A stretch of 64,000 nt of DNA from Modicisalibacter tunisiensis (GCF_020148005.1 NZ_JAGXFD010000001.1:1331337-1395336); one strand, 5' to 3'. Counted from the first letter of the stretch, positions 43,991 to 56,409 are shown. Numbers and translations are program-made. The notes: generated by a model not told the origin, from the sequence alone.

Positions 43991-44086
43991 GGGCGGCTCG
44001 ACGACGGTGGTGGCGTTCGAAGGCGGTGATTCTAGCGCAAAGCGCCCTTTGCCCCAACTGTGCTGTTGCTGCCCCTGGGGTAGGGC

Positions 44087-45064
44087 TCAGTCCAGGCTCG
44101 GGTCGATCAGCAGCCGGCCGTGGATGTCGCCGTTGATCATCGCCTCGGCGCGCTCGGCGATCATCTCCAGGCCGATTGCCTCGTGGTGCATGTTATCGCG
44201 CATCGCCCGGGGCAGCTCGGCGATGCGCTGCCAGACGTCGCGGCGCCGCGGCAGGGGGACCCGGGCGCTCTCCACGCCGAGCAGCGACACGCCACGCAGG
44301 ATGAACGGCATCACCGAGGCGGGCAGGGCGCTGCCGCCGGCCAGGCCCACGGCGGCGACCCGGCCATGGGGCTCCATCTGGGCGAGCACATTGGCCAGGG
44401 TGGTGTCGCCGACCGTGTCGATGGCCCCGGCCCAGCGGGCCTTGTCGAGCAGCCGCGGTTCGCCCTCGAACTCGGTGCGGTCGTGCACCTCGGCGGCGCC
44501 CAGGCTGCGCAGCCAGCGCTCCTGATCCGGCTTGCCGGTGACGGCGTGCACCTCGTAGCCGTAGTGGGCCAGCATCTGCACCGCCCAGCTGCCCACGCCG
44601 CCGGTGGCCCCGGTGACCAGCACGGCAGTGCCGCGGGCCAGGCCGGCCTCCTCGAGGCGTTCCACGCAGAGCATGGCGCTCAGCCCGGCGGTGCCGAACA
44701 GCATCGCCTCGCGGGTGGACAGCGTCTCGGGGCAGGGCACCAGCCAGTCGGCGTCGACCCGCATGCGCTCGGCGAAACCGCCCCAGTAGCGCTCGCCGAC
44801 GCCCCAGCCGGTGAGAATCACCTTGTCGTCCGGGGCGTATTGGTCGCTCTCGCTGTCGCGTACCGTGCCGGCGAAGTCGATGCCCGGCACGAAGGGGTAT
44901 TCGCGGACGATCTTGCCCTTGCCGGTGACCGCCAGCGCGTCCTTGTAGTTGAGATCGGAATAGTCGATGTCGACGGTGACGGCGCGCTCGGGCAGGCGGT
45001 CGTCGTCGATGGTCTCGACCCGGGCGCGAGGATCTTCGTCCTTGAGCATCAGCACGCGGGGCAT
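44087..45064 (-). CDS. acuI: acrylyl-CoA reductase-type quinone oxidoreductase (AcuI/YhdH)
   Basis: 325 residues, zinc-independent medium-chain dehydrogenase. [18 protein letters not shown] and [35 protein letters not shown] and the cofactor loop [19 protein letters not shown] identify the AcuI/YhdH subfamily, which reduces acrylyl-CoA to propionyl-CoA with NADPH. In marine bacteria this detoxifies acrylate from DMSP breakdown; no DMSP genes are adjacent. GGAGG lies five bases before the ATG. It is divergent from dgkA and upstream of the epd cluster on the same strand with a 96-base gap. Confidence 0.9.
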   Translation of the reverse strand: MPRVLMLKDEDPRARVETIDDDRLPERAVTVDIDYSDLNYKDALAVTGKGKIVREYPFVPGIDFAGTVRDSESDQYAPDDKVILTGWGVGERYWGGFAERMRVDADWLVPCPETLSTREAMLFGTAGLSAMLCVERLEEAGLARGTAVLVTGATGGVGSWAVQMLAHYGYEVHAVTGKPDQERWLRSLGAAEVHDRTEFEGEPRLLDKARWAGAIDTVGDTTLANVLAQMEPHGRVAAVGLAGGSALPASVMPFILRGVSLLGVESARVPLPRRRDVWQRIAELPRAMRDNMHHEAIGLEMIAERAEAMINGDIHGRLLIDPSLD

Positions 45065-45238
45065 GGGTCCCTCCAGAAAAGTAGCCTGTCACGGTCATTC
45101 CAGACTAGCCCGCTCGCCGGGGCCGGGCAATCGTGCGAGGCTTGCCTGCCCCGGGGCCTCTGCTACCATCGGCCCCTTGATTCGACCGGCCCGCTATCGC
45201 CTGCGCGGCGCGGTCGGCGTAGGCGACGAGGCAGCGGC

Positions 45239-45607
45239 ATGAAACCAAGCGAGACCGGCTGGCGGCATCTGATCCATTCGACCCGTTATTCCCTCAAGGG
45301 CTTCAAGGCGGCCTTTCTCAACGAGGCGGCCTTCCGCCAGGAACTCCTGCTGTGCGTGCTGCTGCTGCCACTGGCCTGGTGGATCGCCCGTACACCGGTC
45401 GAATGGCTGCTGCTGGTGGGCAGCTGTGTCTGGGTGCTGGTGGTCGAGCTGCTCAACAGCGCCGTGGAGACCGTGGTCGATCGCATCGGCCCGGAGCATC
45501 ATGTGCTTTCGGGACGCGCCAAGGACATCGGTTCGGCGGCGGTGATGCTGTCGCTGATCATGGCCGGGCTGACCTGGGGCGTGCTGCTCTGGCAGCGGCT
45601 GGCCTGA
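45239..45607 (+). CDS. dgkA: diacylglycerol kinase
   Basis: 122 residues with three membrane helices. RYSLKGFKAAFLNEAAFRQE, then VVELLNSAVETVVDRIG (the catalytic Glu-containing motif) and HHVLSGRAKDIGSAAVML are diagnostic of prokaryotic DgkA. It rephosphorylates diacylglycerol to phosphatidic acid in the inner membrane, recycling lipid from membrane-derived glycan synthesis. The frame is open for over 1 kb upstream, but the ATG at 45239 gives the standard start with a GAGGCAGCGGC leader. Confidence 0.95.
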   Translation: MKPSETGWRHLIHSTRYSLKGFKAAFLNEAAFRQELLLCVLLLPLAWWIARTPVEWLLLVGSCVWVLVVELLNSAVETVVDRIGPEHHVLSGRAKDIGSAAVMLSLIMAGLTWGVLLWQRLA

Positions 45608-45635
45608 GCGTGAGTCGCGGGCTGCGACATCATGA

Positions 45636-46442
<807 letters not shown>

Positions 46443-46468
46443 GACCTCGCCTGCCCTTCGATTATCCG

Positions 46469-46500
46469 CAGCCCGGCACCTCGCCGGGCTGTTGCGTTGT
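46469..46500 (+). terminator. terminator after adk
   Basis: Nine-base stem CAGCCCGGC with GCCGGGCTG, five-base loop, followed by a T-rich tail TTGCGTTGTT. Confidence 0.65.
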
Positions 46501-46518
46501 TGGCCTCGTGGCCGGCGC

Positions 46519-46547
46519 TTTTGCCGGGCCCGCCCCGGTCGTATAAT
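46519..46547 (+). promoter_or_regulatory. promoter for tsaB
   Basis: A perfect TATAAT at 46542-46547, 30 bases before the tsaB ATG. The -35 is weak (TTTTGC at 46519-46524 with a 17-base spacer). Confidence 0.55.
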
Positions 46548-46577
46548 GCCCGCGCCATTCATAACCCCGTGATTCCC

Positions 46578-47276
46578 ATGTCGACCCTGCTGGCCCTGGA
46601 CGCCTCCTCGAGCGCCTGTTCCTGCGCCCTCTGGCACGAGGGAGAGGTGGTCTCGCGCTTCGCGCTGACCCCCCGCGAGCACACCCGCCGCCTGATGCCG
46701 ATGATCGATGACGTGCTCGCCGAGGCCGGGCTGGTGCTCGCCGATCTCGATGCCCTGGCCTACGGGCGTGGCCCCGGCTCCTTCACCGGCCTGCGCATTG
46801 CCGCCGGGGTCGCCCAGGGGCTGGCGTTCGGCCTCGACAGGCCGCTGATCGGCGTCTCGACCCTCGAGGCGCTGGCCCTGGCGGTGCACCGTGAGCGTCA
46901 CGTGCGCTTCGTGGTGCCGGCGCTGGACGCCCGCATGGGCGAGATCTACGTCGCCGCCTACCACTGCCGGGACGGTCGCCTCACGCCGCTGCTCGACGAG
47001 GCGGTAATGCCGCCCGCGCGCCTGGCCCTGCCCGAGGCGCATCGCGAGGCCGACTGGTGCGGCGTGGGCTCGGGCTGGGCGCTGTGGGCGTCGATGCCCG
47101 TCGAGGTCCAGAGCGCCCTGTATCAGCGCCTGCCGGATCTCGACCCGGCCGCCGAATCGATGGTGCGCCTGGCCGCCGAGGCGTTCGCCCGCGGCGAGGG
47201 CCGCCCGCCCCACGAGGCGGTACCGGTCTACCTGCGCAACGAGGTCGCCTGGAAGAAGCCCGGGCCCGGCGCCTGA
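46578..47276 (+). CDS. tsaB: tRNA threonylcarbamoyladenosine synthesis protein TsaB
   Basis: 232 residues, ASKHA-type fold. LLALDASSSACSCALW, EHTRRLMPMIDDVLAEAG, AYGRGPGSFTGLRIAAGVAQ and ALDARMGEIYVAAY are the family signature. TsaB is the non-catalytic partner of TsaD and TsaE in making t6A37 of tRNA. No strong ribosome site is visible before the ATG at 46578, but it gives the family start. A TATAAT box precedes it. uppP follows after 55 bases. Confidence 0.94.
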   Translation: MSTLLALDASSSACSCALWHEGEVVSRFALTPREHTRRLMPMIDDVLAEAGLVLADLDALAYGRGPGSFTGLRIAAGVAQGLAFGLDRPLIGVSTLEALALAVHRERHVRFVVPALDARMGEIYVAAYHCRDGRLTPLLDEAVMPPARLALPEAHREADWCGVGSGWALWASMPVEVQSALYQRLPDLDPAAESMVRLAAEAFARGEGRPPHEAVPVYLRNEVAWKKPGPGA

Positions 47277-47331
47277 ACCCTCTCCCGCGCCGCACCCCGG
47301 CGTCGTCTCTCGCTGAACAAGGACCTTCCGC

Positions 47332-48147
47332 ATGGACTGGTTGCAACTCGTCGCGCTGTCGGTGATCCAGGGGCTCACCGAGTTCCTGCCCATCTCCTCG
47401 TCGGCGCACCTGATCCTGCCCTCCCAGGTGCTGGGCTGGCCCGACCAGGGGCTGGCCTTCGACGTCGCCGTGCACATCGGCACCCTGGCGGCGGTGCTGC
47501 TGGCCTTTCGCCGCGAGGTGGTGGCGATCCTGGGCGGCTGGTTCGGCCAGTTCGCCGGCGCCGGCCCGCTGGGCGCACGCCAGACGCCGGAAAGTCGGCT
47601 GGGGTGGATGGTCATCCTGGCGACGATTCCGGCGGTGATCGTCGGTGGGCTGTTCAACGGCGCGATCGAGGACTCGCTGCGCTCGTCGCTGGTGATCGCC
47701 CTGGCGACCCTGGTCTTCGGCGTGCTGCTGGGCTGGGCGGACTGGCGCGGCAGCCGCAGCCGCGGCCTGGCCAGCCTGACCTTCAGGGCGGCGTTGATCA
47801 TCGGGCTGTTCCAGGCGCTGGCGCTGATTCCCGGTACCTCGCGTTCCGGCATCACCATCACCGCGGCCCTGCTGCTGGGCTTCGACCGCCAGAGTTCGGC
47901 GCGCTTCTCGTTCCTGCTGTCGATCCCGCTGATCATCGCCGCCGGCTCGCTCAAGGGCCTGGAGCTGATGCAGACCGGCAGCGATGCGGCGATCCACGAC
48001 GTGCTGGTGGGCATCGGCCTGTCGTTCGTCGCCGCGCTGGTCTGCATCAAGCTGTTCCTGGCGGCGCTGGATCGCATCGGCATGTGGCCGTTCGTCGCCT
48101 ATCGCCTGCTGCTGGGGGTGGCGTTGCTGTGGCTGTGGGCGGCATGA
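47332..48147 (+). CDS. uppP: undecaprenyl-diphosphatase
   Basis: 271 residues with about eight membrane helices. The two catalytic regions are present: [16 protein letters not shown] (residues 15-30) and [18 protein letters not shown] (about 164-181), each with its conserved polar residues. It dephosphorylates undecaprenyl diphosphate so that the lipid carrier for peptidoglycan can be reused; this BacA family also gives bacitracin resistance. AAGGA lies nine bases before the ATG. The stop codon overlaps the start of rsmJ by four bases (ATGA). Confidence 0.96.
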   Translation: MDWLQLVALSVIQGLTEFLPISSSAHLILPSQVLGWPDQGLAFDVAVHIGTLAAVLLAFRREVVAILGGWFGQFAGAGPLGARQTPESRLGWMVILATIPAVIVGGLFNGAIEDSLRSSLVIALATLVFGVLLGWADWRGSRSRGLASLTFRAALIIGLFQALALIPGTSRSGITITAALLLGFDRQSSARFSFLLSIPLIIAAGSLKGLELMQTGSDAAIHDVLVGIGLSFVAALVCIKLFLAALDRIGMWPFVAYRLLLGVALLWLWAA

Positions 48148-48905
48148 CGCCCCCGGTGGTGGTGGGCGAGGCGCTGCGCGAGCTGGCCGGGCAGCTGGGG
48201 CTGCCCTGGGCTTCGGTGCCGCCCGCCGAGGGGCTGGCGCTGATCGCCACCGAGGTGGGTCTGGCGCTGGCCGGCGATCCTGCCCGTTACGGCAAGCCGC
48301 TGCGGGTGGACTTCCTCGCCGGCAAGGTCGATCACCGGCGCCGCTTCGGCGGCGGGCGCGGCCAGCTCGTGGCCAAGGCCTGCGGGCTGGCGAAGGGCGT
48401 CACGCCGAGCGTGGTGGACGCCACCGCCGGCCTCGGACGCGATGCCTTCGTGCTGGCGAGCCTGGGAGCCGAGGTGCTGATGCTCGAGCGGGTGCCGGCG
48501 ATCGCCGCGCTGCTGGGCGACGGCCTGGCCCGGGCCCGTGACGATGCCGACGTCGCGCCGATCGTCGCGCGGCTGACGCTGCACCGGGCGGATGCCGCCG
48601 AGGTCCTGGCGGCGACGGTCGCCGCGGCCGACTTTCCGGCACAAGTCATCCACCTCGATCCCATGTTTCCCCACCGCGACAAGTCGGCGCTGGTCAAGAA
48701 GGAGATGCGCGTGTTCCGCGAGCTGGCCGGCGACGATGCCGATGCGCCGCGCCTGCTGGAAGCGGCGCTCGACGTGGCGACGCACCGCGTGGCGGTCAAG
48801 CGCCCGCGCAAGGCGCCGCCCATCGCGGGCCCGACGCCGTCGCATCAGCTCGAGGCCAAGACCAGCCGTTACGATTTGTACGTGCACCGCTCGTTGCGGG
48901 CCTGA
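48144..48905 (+). CDS. rsmJ: 16S rRNA (guanine1516-N2)-methyltransferase
   Basis: 253 residues. The central SAM site [19 protein letters not shown] and [11 protein letters not shown] are followed by the catalytic motif [17 protein letters not shown] (DPMFP, the RsmJ version of NPPY) and [11 protein letters not shown] near the end. It methylates G1516 of 16S rRNA. The ATG overlaps the uppP stop by four bases, so translation is coupled. Its last 37 bases overlap the 3' end of plsB on the opposite strand. Confidence 0.94.
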   Translation: MTPPVVVGEALRELAGQLGLPWASVPPAEGLALIATEVGLALAGDPARYGKPLRVDFLAGKVDHRRRFGGGRGQLVAKACGLAKGVTPSVVDATAGLGRDAFVLASLGAEVLMLERVPAIAALLGDGLARARDDADVAPIVARLTLHRADAAEVLAATVAAADFPAQVIHLDPMFPHRDKSALVKKEMRVFRELAGDDADAPRLLEAALDVATHRVAVKRPRKAPPIAGPTPSHQLEAKTSRYDLYVHRSLRA

Positions 48906-51379
48906 GCCGAGGCACGGGCGGCGTCCCCGGCGGCGGGCTGGGCGGTCTGCCACAGGCGCCGGCGCAGGGCCGGGTCGAAGAGGCTGCGGCTGCGCGCCAG
49001 CGCCTCGCCGAGCAGCGCATCGAAGGCCAGCCGCCCCTGTGGCGTCTCCCAGATCCAGCCCTCGGCCAGCAGGGCGTCGAGCAGGCCGCTGAACAGCCGG
49101 CGGTCGAAGAACTCCGGGGCGTTGAGGCCCGACAGCAGGGTCAGCCGCTCGGCCAGGGCGCGGCTGCGCTCCTCGAGGTCATCGCGAGTCAGGCTGCCGC
49201 TGGGCTGGGCCAGCAACGCCGCCAGCAGCAGGAAGCCGCGCTCGAGGGTCGGCTGGATCAGGCTGCCCAGCAGCTGCAGCTGCTCGCGGGCCAGGGTATG
49301 GCCGGGCGGGCGCTGCCAGCCGTCGGCGCGGGCCTCGAGCAGGCCCTGCTCGACCAGCGTTGCCAGGGTCGCCTCCAGGGCGCTGCGGAAGTCGGCGGCG
49401 GGCAGGGCGATGAACTGTTCCTGGGCGATCGACGGCCAGGCCGCGGCGAGGCGGGCATCGAGGGTGGCCAGATCGTTGTGGGCGCTGTTGCGGAAGGCGA
49501 AGGCCACCAGCGCCGGCAGGGCGAAGCGGTGCTGGACGTTGTTGCGATACCAGGTGAGCAAGGTGGCGCGCTCGCCGTCGGCCAGCACCAGCTCGCCGAG
49601 CGCCTGGGCCCGACGCTCGATGAAGCCCAGCTCGGCGACTTCGGCCAGCCAGTCCTCGGGCGTGCCGGCCGGGGGACTCGCCGTGTCCGGAGCCAGGGCC
49701 ACGAGCAGGGCCATCTGACGCTTGAGCAATTCCGACTCGATGGCGCGATGCGGTGTGGCCAGCAGGGTCAGGGCGACCAGGTTGACCGGGTTGAGGGTCG
49801 CTGCCGCGTTGATGCGTCGCGCCAGTTCGCGGCCCAGCTCGGGAACGGCGCGCGTCAGCCAGGGCGGGCGCGCGTCGTGGCGGCTCTCCTGCCAGTCGGG
49901 CACGCGGCGGGTCAGGAAGGCGTCTAGGTCCAGCGGCTCGCCGATGGCCACCTGGACCCGGCCGAAGGGCTGGCGCAGCCGACCGAGCACGCGCAGCAGG
50001 TCCAGCGGCGACTCCTTGCGCTTGCGTGCGCCACGCAGTTCCCGGAGGTAGCTGGTGCTTTCCAGCACCTTCTCGTAGCCGATGTAGACCGGCACGAAGG
50101 TGACCCCGCGAGAGGTGCCGCGCAGGCAGGAGCGCAGGGTCATCGCCAGCATGCCCGGACGCGGCATCAGCATCCGTCCGCTGCGCGAGCGGCCGCCCTC
50201 GATGAAGTACTCGATCGGGTGCCCGCGGGACAGCAGGCGATGCAGGTAGGCGTTGAACACCGCGCCGTAGAGCCGGTTGTCGCGGAAGCTGCGGCGCAGG
50301 AAGAAGGCGCCGCCGCGGCGCAGCAGCGGACCGATCAACGGCATGTCGAGGTTGCGCCCGGCGGCGATGTGCGGCGGCATCAGTCCTTCGCGGAACAGCA
50401 CGTAGGAGAGCAGCAGGTAGTCGATGTGGCTGCGGTGGCAGGGCACGTAGATCAGGGTGCGATCGCCGGCCAGGCGCTTGACGCGTTCCAGCCCGTGCAC
50501 GTCCACCCCGGCATAGAGCCGGTTCCACAGCCGGTGGAGCAGCCGGTCGAGCAGGCGCAGCACCGGATAGCTCATGTGCGAGGCGATCTCGCGACCGTAG
50601 CGCCGGGCCCGACGCTCGACGCGGCGCCGCGACACGTTCTGGGCGCGGGCCGTTTCGTCGATGATGCGCTGGATCTCGGGTTCCTGCAGCAGGCCGTGGA
50701 TCAGCGTGCGCCGGTGCGACAGGTCGGGGCCCAGCACGCGGGTGCGGATGCGCCGGAAGTGCACCCGCAGCACCCGGGCGACCCGGCGCCGCGCCAGTTC
50801 CGGACCACGCTCGTCAAGCTGGCCGCGCAGCGACAGCGCCTCCCCCCAGTAGAGCTCGATGTTGCGGGCATTGACCAGCATCGACACCGCGCGGCGCAGG
50901 CGACCGGTGAGCTGCCAGCTGTCCGCGGCGAGCAGCTTCCAGAAGCCGAACTCCTTGCCCGGCGCGCGGCCCCAGAACACGCTGACCGGCACCAGCTGGA
51001 CGTCGGCGCCGGGGTGCTGGCCCAGGGCCTCGATCGGCGGGGCGAAGGGCGCGTCATCCGGACGCCGCCGCGGCCACAGGTGGCGCTTGTGGTCGGGCAG
51101 TGCCACGCAGCCGTGATGGCGCAGCGAGCCCGGTCGCCAGCGCGGCGAGGGCACGGGCAGGCCGTGGCGTCGGCAGACGATCTCCAGCAGCAGGCGGTCG
51201 GACAGCGACGGCCGCGGCAGCACGTAGAGCGTGGGGCGCTCGGGGTCGAGGGCGAGCCGCTCGGGGGCGGGCTCGCTCAGGCGCAGCTCGACCCAGCCGG
51301 CCAGCAGGCGGCGCAGCAGCGGGCGCAGGGGGGACAACAGCGACGGGAACAGGGCCATCCGGATGCCGATTCGGGACAT
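48869..51379 (-). CDS. plsB: glycerol-3-phosphate 1-O-acyltransferase
   Basis: 836 residues, the length of gammaproteobacterial PlsB. The catalytic HX4D motif is H315-RSHI-D320 in [13 protein letters not shown], followed by the [10 protein letters not shown] block, [13 protein letters not shown] and [13 protein letters not shown], the other conserved acyltransferase blocks. It transfers an acyl chain to position 1 of glycerol-3-phosphate at the inner membrane. The ATG at 51379 is only eight bases from a TATAAT box; a second ATG at 51358 is possible. The 3' end overlaps convergent rsmJ by 37 bases. Confidence 0.94.
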   Translation of the reverse strand: MSRIGIRMALFPSLLSPLRPLLRRLLAGWVELRLSEPAPERLALDPERPTLYVLPRPSLSDRLLLEIVCRRHGLPVPSPRWRPGSLRHHGCVALPDHKRHLWPRRRPDDAPFAPPIEALGQHPGADVQLVPVSVFWGRAPGKEFGFWKLLAADSWQLTGRLRRAVSMLVNARNIELYWGEALSLRGQLDERGPELARRRVARVLRVHFRRIRTRVLGPDLSHRRTLIHGLLQEPEIQRIIDETARAQNVSRRRVERRARRYGREIASHMSYPVLRLLDRLLHRLWNRLYAGVDVHGLERVKRLAGDRTLIYVPCHRSHIDYLLLSYVLFREGLMPPHIAAGRNLDMPLIGPLLRRGGAFFLRRSFRDNRLYGAVFNAYLHRLLSRGHPIEYFIEGGRSRSGRMLMPRPGMLAMTLRSCLRGTSRGVTFVPVYIGYEKVLESTSYLRELRGARKRKESPLDLLRVLGRLRQPFGRVQVAIGEPLDLDAFLTRRVPDWQESRHDARPPWLTRAVPELGRELARRINAAATLNPVNLVALTLLATPHRAIESELLKRQMALLVALAPDTASPPAGTPEDWLAEVAELGFIERRAQALGELVLADGERATLLTWYRNNVQHRFALPALVAFAFRNSAHNDLATLDARLAAAWPSIAQEQFIALPAADFRSALEATLATLVEQGLLEARADGWQRPPGHTLAREQLQLLGSLIQPTLERGFLLLAALLAQPSGSLTRDDLEERSRALAERLTLLSGLNAPEFFDRRLFSGLLDALLAEGWIWETPQGRLAFDALLGEALARSRSLFDPALRRRLWQTAQPAAGDAARASAQARNERCTYKS

Positions 51380-51387
51380 GTTGGGGC

Positions 51388-51393
51388 ATTATA
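51388..51393 (-). promoter_or_regulatory. -10 box very close to the plsB start
   Basis: TATAAT on the minus strand, eight bases from the plsB ATG. If active, transcription would begin at or near the first codon, giving a nearly leaderless message or use of the second ATG at 51358. No good -35 is visible. Confidence 0.4.
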
Positions 51394-51444
51394 GCGATTC
51401 GACCCCCGGTCGGGGGATGGCCCAACGGGACACAGGGAGGTGTG

Positions 51445-52566
51445 ATGCGGGGAGTCTGGCGAGACGGCAACCGCTTCGTCCTGCTGCCGGAGAGCCGCTG
51501 TTTCCTGCCGGCCATGACCGAGGCGGTGACCGCGGCGCGCGAGTCGATCCTGCTCGAGCTGTATCTCATGGAGTCGGGCGCGCTGGCCGCGCAGTTGATC
51601 GATGCCCTGCTGGCCGCGGCGGCGCGGGGCGTGACGGTGCTGATGCTGCTCGACGGTTACGGCGCCATGAAGCTGTCGAGCGCGGATCGCCGGCGGCTCG
51701 AGGCCGGCGGCGTGGCGATGCGCTTCTTCAATCCGCTGGTCTGGTACCGGCTGGGCAAGAACCTGACCCGCGACCATCGCAAGCTGTTGCTGATCGACGG
51801 CCGGGTGGCCTTCACCGGCGGCTTCGGTGCCAGCGACGAATTCCTCGACGCCTGGTTCGACGTGGCGGTGCGCATCGAGGGGCCGGTGGTGGCGGACTGG
51901 GTACGGCTGTTCTCGCGGCTGTGGGATTCACCGCTGTCGCGGGGCAGTGGCGACCCGCGCCTGGTGCAGCGGCTCAGGCTGGACGTCACGCGGGTGGCCG
52001 ACTATCAGGGCATGCGCGGGCGGGTGGTCTGGGGACAGGGCTACCGCTACCAGGCGATCCGCCTGTCGCTGCACCAGCAGCTCGGCCACGCCCAGCGGCG
52101 CATCTGGCTGTGCACGCCCTACTTCGTGCCCACCCTGAGCCTCCGGCGGCGGCTGGTCAGGGCGGCGCGGCGCGGCGTCGACGTGCGCCTGCTGCTGCCC
52201 GGCGACGCCCATGACCATCCCGGCATCCGCTATGCCGGGCAGCGCTTCTACGGCCGGCTGCTGCGCGCCGGAGTGCGCATCTTCGAGTTCCAGCCGCGCT
52301 TCATCCACGCCAAGTTCTCGCTGGCCGACGACTGGGCCAGCATCGGCTCGTGCAACTTCGACCACTGGAGCCTGCAGTGGAATCTGGAGGCCAATCAGGA
52401 GATCGTCGACCCGCGTTTCGCCGGGGCGCTGGCGGCGCTGTTCGAGCGCAGCTTCGCGCAGAGTGTCGAGATCCGCCCCGCGCAGTGGGCGCGGCGTTCG
52501 CGACGCCAGCGCCTGCGCGAGTGGGTCTACGGGACGCTGGATGCCTGGGTGACGCGGCTCAGGTAG
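51445..52566 (+). CDS. phospholipase D-family cardiolipin synthase (ClsB-like)
   Basis: 373 residues with two HKD motifs: His111 in RDHRKLLLIDGRVAFTGG and His288 in FIHAKFSLADDWASIGSCN. RESILLELYLMESG near the N-terminus and TPYFVPTLSLRRRL are typical. There is no N-terminal membrane helix pair, so it resembles ClsB/YbhO rather than ClsA. It should make cardiolipin or a related phospholipid by transphosphatidylation. GGGAGG at 51435-51440 supports the ATG at 51445. It diverges from plsB, another phospholipid gene, across 65 bases. Confidence 0.9.
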   Translation: MRGVWRDGNRFVLLPESRCFLPAMTEAVTAARESILLELYLMESGALAAQLIDALLAAAARGVTVLMLLDGYGAMKLSSADRRRLEAGGVAMRFFNPLVWYRLGKNLTRDHRKLLLIDGRVAFTGGFGASDEFLDAWFDVAVRIEGPVVADWVRLFSRLWDSPLSRGSGDPRLVQRLRLDVTRVADYQGMRGRVVWGQGYRYQAIRLSLHQQLGHAQRRIWLCTPYFVPTLSLRRRLVRAARRGVDVRLLLPGDAHDHPGIRYAGQRFYGRLLRAGVRIFEFQPRFIHAKFSLADDWASIGSCNFDHWSLQWNLEANQEIVDPRFAGALAALFERSFAQSVEIRPAQWARRSRRQRLREWVYGTLDAWVTRLR

Positions 52567-52588
52567 TCCCCGAAGAGTGGTTGCGCTC

Positions 52589-52690
52589 GACCATACGGCG
52601 TTAAAAATCGGCTCAAAGTACTCATTTACTCCAGTAAACTCCGTCTTCTCGCCGATTTTTGCCTTGTCTGGTCATCGCTCGCCGACTTTT
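52589..52690. repeat. AT-rich imperfect palindromic element between convergent genes
   Basis: Outer arms AAAAATCGGC (52603-52612) and GCCGATTTTT (52651-52660) are perfect; they extend imperfectly to GACCA and TGGTC at the ends. Inside, TTTACT-CC-AGTAAA (52625-52638) forms a second dyad. The composition is much more AT-rich than the surroundings. The right part TTGCCT...CGCTCGCCGACTTTT resembles 12571-12603. It may be a small repetitive intergenic element (REP or MITE-like) or a two-way terminator. Confidence 0.6.
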
Positions 52691-52738
52691 CTTACTCTTA
52701 CGGCGTCAGTTCTTACTCAGGGTGGAAATAGGCAGGAC

Positions 52739-53386
52739 TCAGCGGCGCCGCTTGCCGCCACGCCCGGCGGGCTTCTTGGGGCGCGGCTTGGGCTTGGGCG
52801 TCTCGGGCGGCACGCGGTAGTGCAGGTAGAGGTCGAGCACCAGCTCGGGCAGCTGGGCCACCAGGCGTTCGGCGTCGGCCGGGCGGCCGGCGAAGTCGGC
52901 CATGTCGGGCTCGTCATCGAACAGCCCGGACAGCGCCATGAACGGCAGCAGCAGGGTGGCCGCGGCTTCCTCGTCGCCCTCGAACCAGGCGCTCTCGTCG
53001 AGGAACACGCCTTCCATGAAGCCGGCACACCAGTCGCCGATGGGCGTCTCCTCCGGGGCGATGCCGTCGAGGGTCAGCTCGAAGGGCAGCTCCGGCAGCT
53101 GGCCGCGCTCGAGGGCGGCCATGGCGTTGTCGCGCAGGCGCTCGAGCAGGCCGAGGAGGGTGTCGCGCTCCGCGGCATCGGCGAAGGCGGGCTCGCCGTG
53201 GAACAGCTCGCCGACCCAGCGGGTCGCCGGAACCTCGCGCGGGGCCACGGCCAGGGCGACCAGGAAGCCGTGGGCGCCGATGACATCGAGGGCATCCTCG
53301 CCGGCGCGCTCGGAATCGAGGAAGTCATCGAGCAGGTCCAGTTCATCGTCGTCGAGCAGGGGGGTGGGCGGCAGCGCTTCGGGCAT
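52739..53386 (-). CDS. UPF0149 family protein (YecA/YgfB-like)
   Basis: 215 residues, acidic and all-helical. LDDDELDLLDDFLDSE opens the protein; DALDVIGAHGFLVALAVAP, IGDWCAGFMEGVFLDESAW and LLPFMALSGLFDDE are the UPF0149 signature. The C-terminal 30 residues are strongly basic (PKPKPRPKKPAGRGGKRRR), which could bind nucleic acid; YecA relatives carry a SecC-type zinc motif at this place, absent here. Function is unknown. It converges on the ClsB-like gene across the AT-rich palindromic element. Confidence 0.85.
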   Translation of the reverse strand: MPEALPPTPLLDDDELDLLDDFLDSERAGEDALDVIGAHGFLVALAVAPREVPATRWVGELFHGEPAFADAAERDTLLGLLERLRDNAMAALERGQLPELPFELTLDGIAPEETPIGDWCAGFMEGVFLDESAWFEGDEEAAATLLLPFMALSGLFDDEPDMADFAGRPADAERLVAQLPELVLDLYLHYRVPPETPKPKPRPKKPAGRGGKRRR

Positions 53387-53453
53387 CGGGTCGTTTCCTC
53401 CAGTCGGGCGGCGTGCTGGACGCGCGCGGGCGTGGACGGCATTCTAGCATCCC

Positions 53454-54002
53454 ATGTCCCGTCCGACGCTCCCCGCTCCCGATGCCGCCTGGCTCGATTC
53501 GCTGTCGCATGCGGCCCTCGAGGCGGCCGCCGCCGAACGCGTCGAGGCCGCCTGGCGGCTGGCCCGGGAGGTCTACCCCGGCCTGCCGCGCCCGGCGCTG
53601 TGGTTCGATCTGCGCGGCCAGAGTGCCGGCCAGGCGCATTTCGGCCGTGGCGGGCTGCGGCTCAACCGGGTGCTGCTCGCCGAGAATCGCCGGGCGTTCT
53701 TCGTCGAGATCATCCCCCACGAGATGGCGCACTGGCTGGTGCGTCACCTGGACGAGGGCCACCGGGTGCGCCCCCACGGCCACGAGTGGCGCACGGTGAT
53801 GCGCGACCTCTACGGCCTCGCGCCGCGCGTCACCCACGGCTTCGATACCCGCCGGGCCAGTCCGGCGCCCTACCGCTACACTTGCGACTGTCGCGAGCAC
53901 CATCTCGGGGCGCGACGCCATGCCCGGATCGCCGCCGGTCAGCGCTATTATTGTCGACACTGTCGACAGTGGTTGCGGCCGGTCGCGGAGGCGAGCGTTT
54001 AA
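53454..54002 (+). CDS. SprT-family zinc-dependent protease-like protein
   Basis: 182 residues. The zincin motif is present as IPHEMAHWLVRHL (HExxH at about residues 87-91) and a third ligand in HGHEWRTVMRDLYG. The C-terminus has a Cys/His cluster (YTCDCREH and YYCRHCRQW) forming a zinc ribbon, as in SprT and the eukaryotic Spartan family. The bacterial role is unclear. The start at 53454 is the first ATG; only 67 bases separate it from the divergent UPF0149 gene. acs follows after 180 bases. Confidence 0.9.
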   Translation: MSRPTLPAPDAAWLDSLSHAALEAAAAERVEAAWRLAREVYPGLPRPALWFDLRGQSAGQAHFGRGGLRLNRVLLAENRRAFFVEIIPHEMAHWLVRHLDEGHRVRPHGHEWRTVMRDLYGLAPRVTHGFDTRRASPAPYRYTCDCREHHLGARRHARIAAGQRYYCRHCRQWLRPVAEASV

Positions 54003-54055
54003 GTGGCAGGTAAGTTTCTGAAATGGCAATGAAAATTGCTGCTACCAATGTCTAA

Positions 54056-54084
54056 TTGGGAGCCCTGCCTGCTGTGGGTATATG
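54056..54084 (+). promoter_or_regulatory. candidate promoter for acs
   Basis: TTGGGA at 54056-54061, 17-base spacer, TATATG at 54079-54084. Four of six matches in each box. It would give a leader of about 90 bases. Weak boxes fit a promoter that needs an activator such as the CrbR-type regulator encoded downstream. Confidence 0.45.
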
Positions 54085-54182
54085 CTGAAAGAACCGTTTT
54101 ATTCGCCGATCTCGGGTCGCCGGCCACGTGGCCGCCAGGGTCCGGATCACGACCATCGCAGTTTCCAGGACAGGGGGTCGAC

Positions 54183-56135
<1,953 letters not shown>

Positions 56136-56228
56136 TCGTCCCGCCGGTGGTGGTGTTCTTCCCGTCCGTCCGCCTGTCTCGGCGGGCGGGAGCGCACGCC
56201 AGCCGCACGCCACCCCCGGCGTTTTATG

Positions 56229-56251
56229 CCGGCCCGCAGGGCCGGTTTTTT
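56229..56251 (+). terminator. rho-independent terminator after acs
   Basis: Stem CCGGCCC with GGGCCGG, GCA loop, followed by six Ts. It ends the acs message before the regulator gene. Confidence 0.9.
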
Positions 56252-56409
56252 CTTGGTATCAACGGTATTTGACTCAGGGGATGACGGCGCTTGGGAAACG
56301 GCATGGGCATGGGGTAACATGCCAGACACGAAAAGGCGACAAGCCTGGCGCCGTTGGGGTCGACCCGCCGGCGCGGCAGCTCGCTGCAGGAGGATCCGGA
56401 GGAGACTCA

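Noticed and set aside
40590-44057. A single open frame of 1155 codons across fba, pgk and epd
   Set aside because: Only the first-frame part matching fba (40590-41654) is protein-like. The rest is an out-of-frame, Arg/Pro/Gly-rich shadow of pgk and epd caused by high GC.
54004-54019. Sigma-54-like TGGCAGG-N4-TTTCT before acs
   Set aside because: The essential GC of the -12 box is TC, and the linked regulator is a LuxR-type protein without the AAA+ domain needed for sigma-54. The sigma-70-like site at 54056-54084 is preferred.
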